From Bimastos eiseni (Eukaryota > Annelida > Clitellata > Crassiclitellata > Lumbricidae), in contig OY365808.1 in NCBI GenBank assembly GCA_959347315.1, forward strand, positions 1,730,107-1,794,106: a stretch of 64,000 nucleotides of DNA. Direction: 5' to 3'. This document shows positions 62,961 to 64,000 of the stretch, piece after piece. A model generated the notes under the pieces. It searched no databases. It worked only from the letters and a program-made list of their open reading frames with translations, and had not been told where the DNA came from. How positions within the stretch are numbered: the first letter of the stretch is position 1; each line of letters opens with the position of its first letter. Made by a program: the position numbers and the translations under genes.

Positions 62961-63032
62961 CACTCAAACAATGAGATCATTGAGTTGTTTTCAATGAATA
63001 CCTTCTGAAAATGCATATTTATATAATACAAA

Positions 63033-63365
63033 TAATGAGCTGCAAACAACCCTGCCACTTACTCACCTTTGGTCAAGCCAGCCTTAAGCTTAGAGAAAGG
63101 AGGAGGGAGATGCCAATCATCATTGCTGTGACACAACCTTGGGAAACAGTAACTAATCAACAATGTAGCTGCATTAAAGAGCTTGTAAAATTTCTGTCGA
63201 TATTTTACGGTCAATGTAGTCAAAAGATGTTGTTTAATCTGGACCCATTTATTAACGCCTTAAATAAAATTGCAAATTCTTACAATCTTGCACGGAAAAG
63301 ACGGCGCATTTTGGCGCCGATTTAAAGTGCAGAATCTTTCTCAATCACCATTTGAATTTGAGTGA
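63033..63365 (+). repeat. Dispersed repeat M (copy 3)
   Basis: Aatgagctgcaaacaaccct, aagccagccttaagcttaga and aaaggaggagggagatgcca, followed by aataaaattgcaaattctta. The small frame at 63011-63325 lies within it. Confidence 0.55.
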
Positions 63366-63499
63366 ACGATGAAATACTGTGAATACTATACGACTCCGGG
63401 TTGACATAAGACTGCTTTTTACGATCTTTTGGTACATTTCGCTCTGAAATTCGTCTTTCCAACATTAGTTCATCACGGAACACATTCAGCAATCGATCA

Positions 63500-63620
63500 G
63501 TCTGTTGTTGCAGTTTAGCGACACTGTGTGATAATTAGGACCATTAGCGTTGCCCTCCTCCTTTATCCAGGCTTGGGACTGGCACTGGACGAGAGTACTG
63601 CTAGTGGTGGAGTTAAAACG
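63500..63620 (-). repeat. SINE-like repeat S (minus), well preserved
   Basis: Tgcagtttagcgacactgtg, accattagcgttgccctcct and ccaggcttgggactggcact, ending gtggagt. Confidence 0.65.
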
Positions 63621-63771
63621 TAACTGAAGTATTTATGACAATCTTGACAAGCAAGAAAAAGATGCAAAAAAAGAAATTTAAACACACAAGAAATACAAGC
63701 ATTTGCTTCAACACCTGTAAAACATTTACTACTGATCCTATATCTATACATATAAGCAGGAGTGACAGATA

Positions 63772-64000
63772 ATTTATAAAAGAAATCAACATAGGAATAA
63801 AATGAAGAAAACTAAGGAGCTTGGAGATTATCTGGAATATAAAAAACAAGAAGCCATTGTTAAACAAACAATTAAATCAGAAGCTAAATCTAGTTGGCAG
63901 GATTACTGTACTGGGTTAACAGATCAAACAAAATTGGGTTCTGTATGGAATTGGGCGAGGAGAATGAATGGTGTAGAAAGTTATTCATCTATTCCAACAC
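63772..64000 (+). mobile_element. Second copy of the I-group element, start of a truncated copy
   Basis: These 229 bases equal 7875-8103 of the full-length element except one T-to-C change at the base matching 8008. It begins within ORF2 (residue about 312, the region between endonuclease and RT), so it is 5'-truncated, and it continues past the window. The coding text is still open. A left target duplication cannot be checked without the other end. Confidence 0.93.

Overview
This is AT-rich eukaryotic (metazoan) DNA in which nearly everything that can be recognised is transposable-element sequence. I see no convincing host protein-coding gene, rRNA or intact tRNA. The element mix is I-type, L2/CR1-like and REL-endonuclease non-LTR retrotransposons, hAT and mariner-like DNA transposons, SINE-like repeats, and 3' tails with the tgctatataaat signature. 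It suggests an aquatic invertebrate, but the sequence alone does not settle the phylum.

Layout. 0-3.9 kb: SINE, L2-tail and MITE-like repeats. 3.9-11.2 kb: a full-length I-group (I/Nimb-like) retrotransposon with two intact ORFs, a 3' UTR minisatellite, a TAA tail and a 14-bp target-site duplication. 11.3-12.96 kb: dispersed repeats. 12.99-15.84 kb: two head-to-tail copies of a REL-endonuclease non-LTR element joined at an (AAT)n microsatellite. 16-30 kb: a mosaic of dispersed repeats, with an L2-like 3' end (23.1 kb) and a dead mariner-like transposase (25.1-25.9 kb). 30.1-31.5 kb: two convergent fragments of I-group elements. 31.6-52 kb: more mosaic, an L2-like fragment (36.5 kb), a 5'-truncated I-element tail inserted in an LTR-like repeat (37.3 kb), several long near-perfect palindromes, and two further I-element tails (45.6 and 52.1 kb). 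52.8-55.8 kb: a nearly full-length but frameshifted REL-type element on the minus strand. 56-64 kb: a two-ended MITE-like repeat, a hAT MITE with an 8-bp target duplication, a 2.4-kb L2/CR1-like pseudogene (minus), more mosaic, and at the right edge the start of a second I-element copy differing from the first by one base in 229.

Two things stand out. First, about 48 copies of a short boundary, consensus tttaaaggtgtctaaactc, usually with a TATA-like box about 30 bp outside it, occur in both orientations and flank at least six different repeat bodies. Where both ends can be seen they form inverted termini. This looks like one large non-autonomous repeat system with interchangeable interiors. 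Second, there are many local copying scars: inverted duplications of 20-52 bp with short loops, a 69-bp perfect direct copy 230 bp away, a 42-bp tandem duplication and a 17-bp templated insert. The youngest element itself has two apparent substitutions at endonuclease active-site positions (E38Q, D211H) despite open reading frames and a clean target duplication.

All alignments were done by eye; identities, counts and outer boundaries are approximate unless exact coordinates are given.
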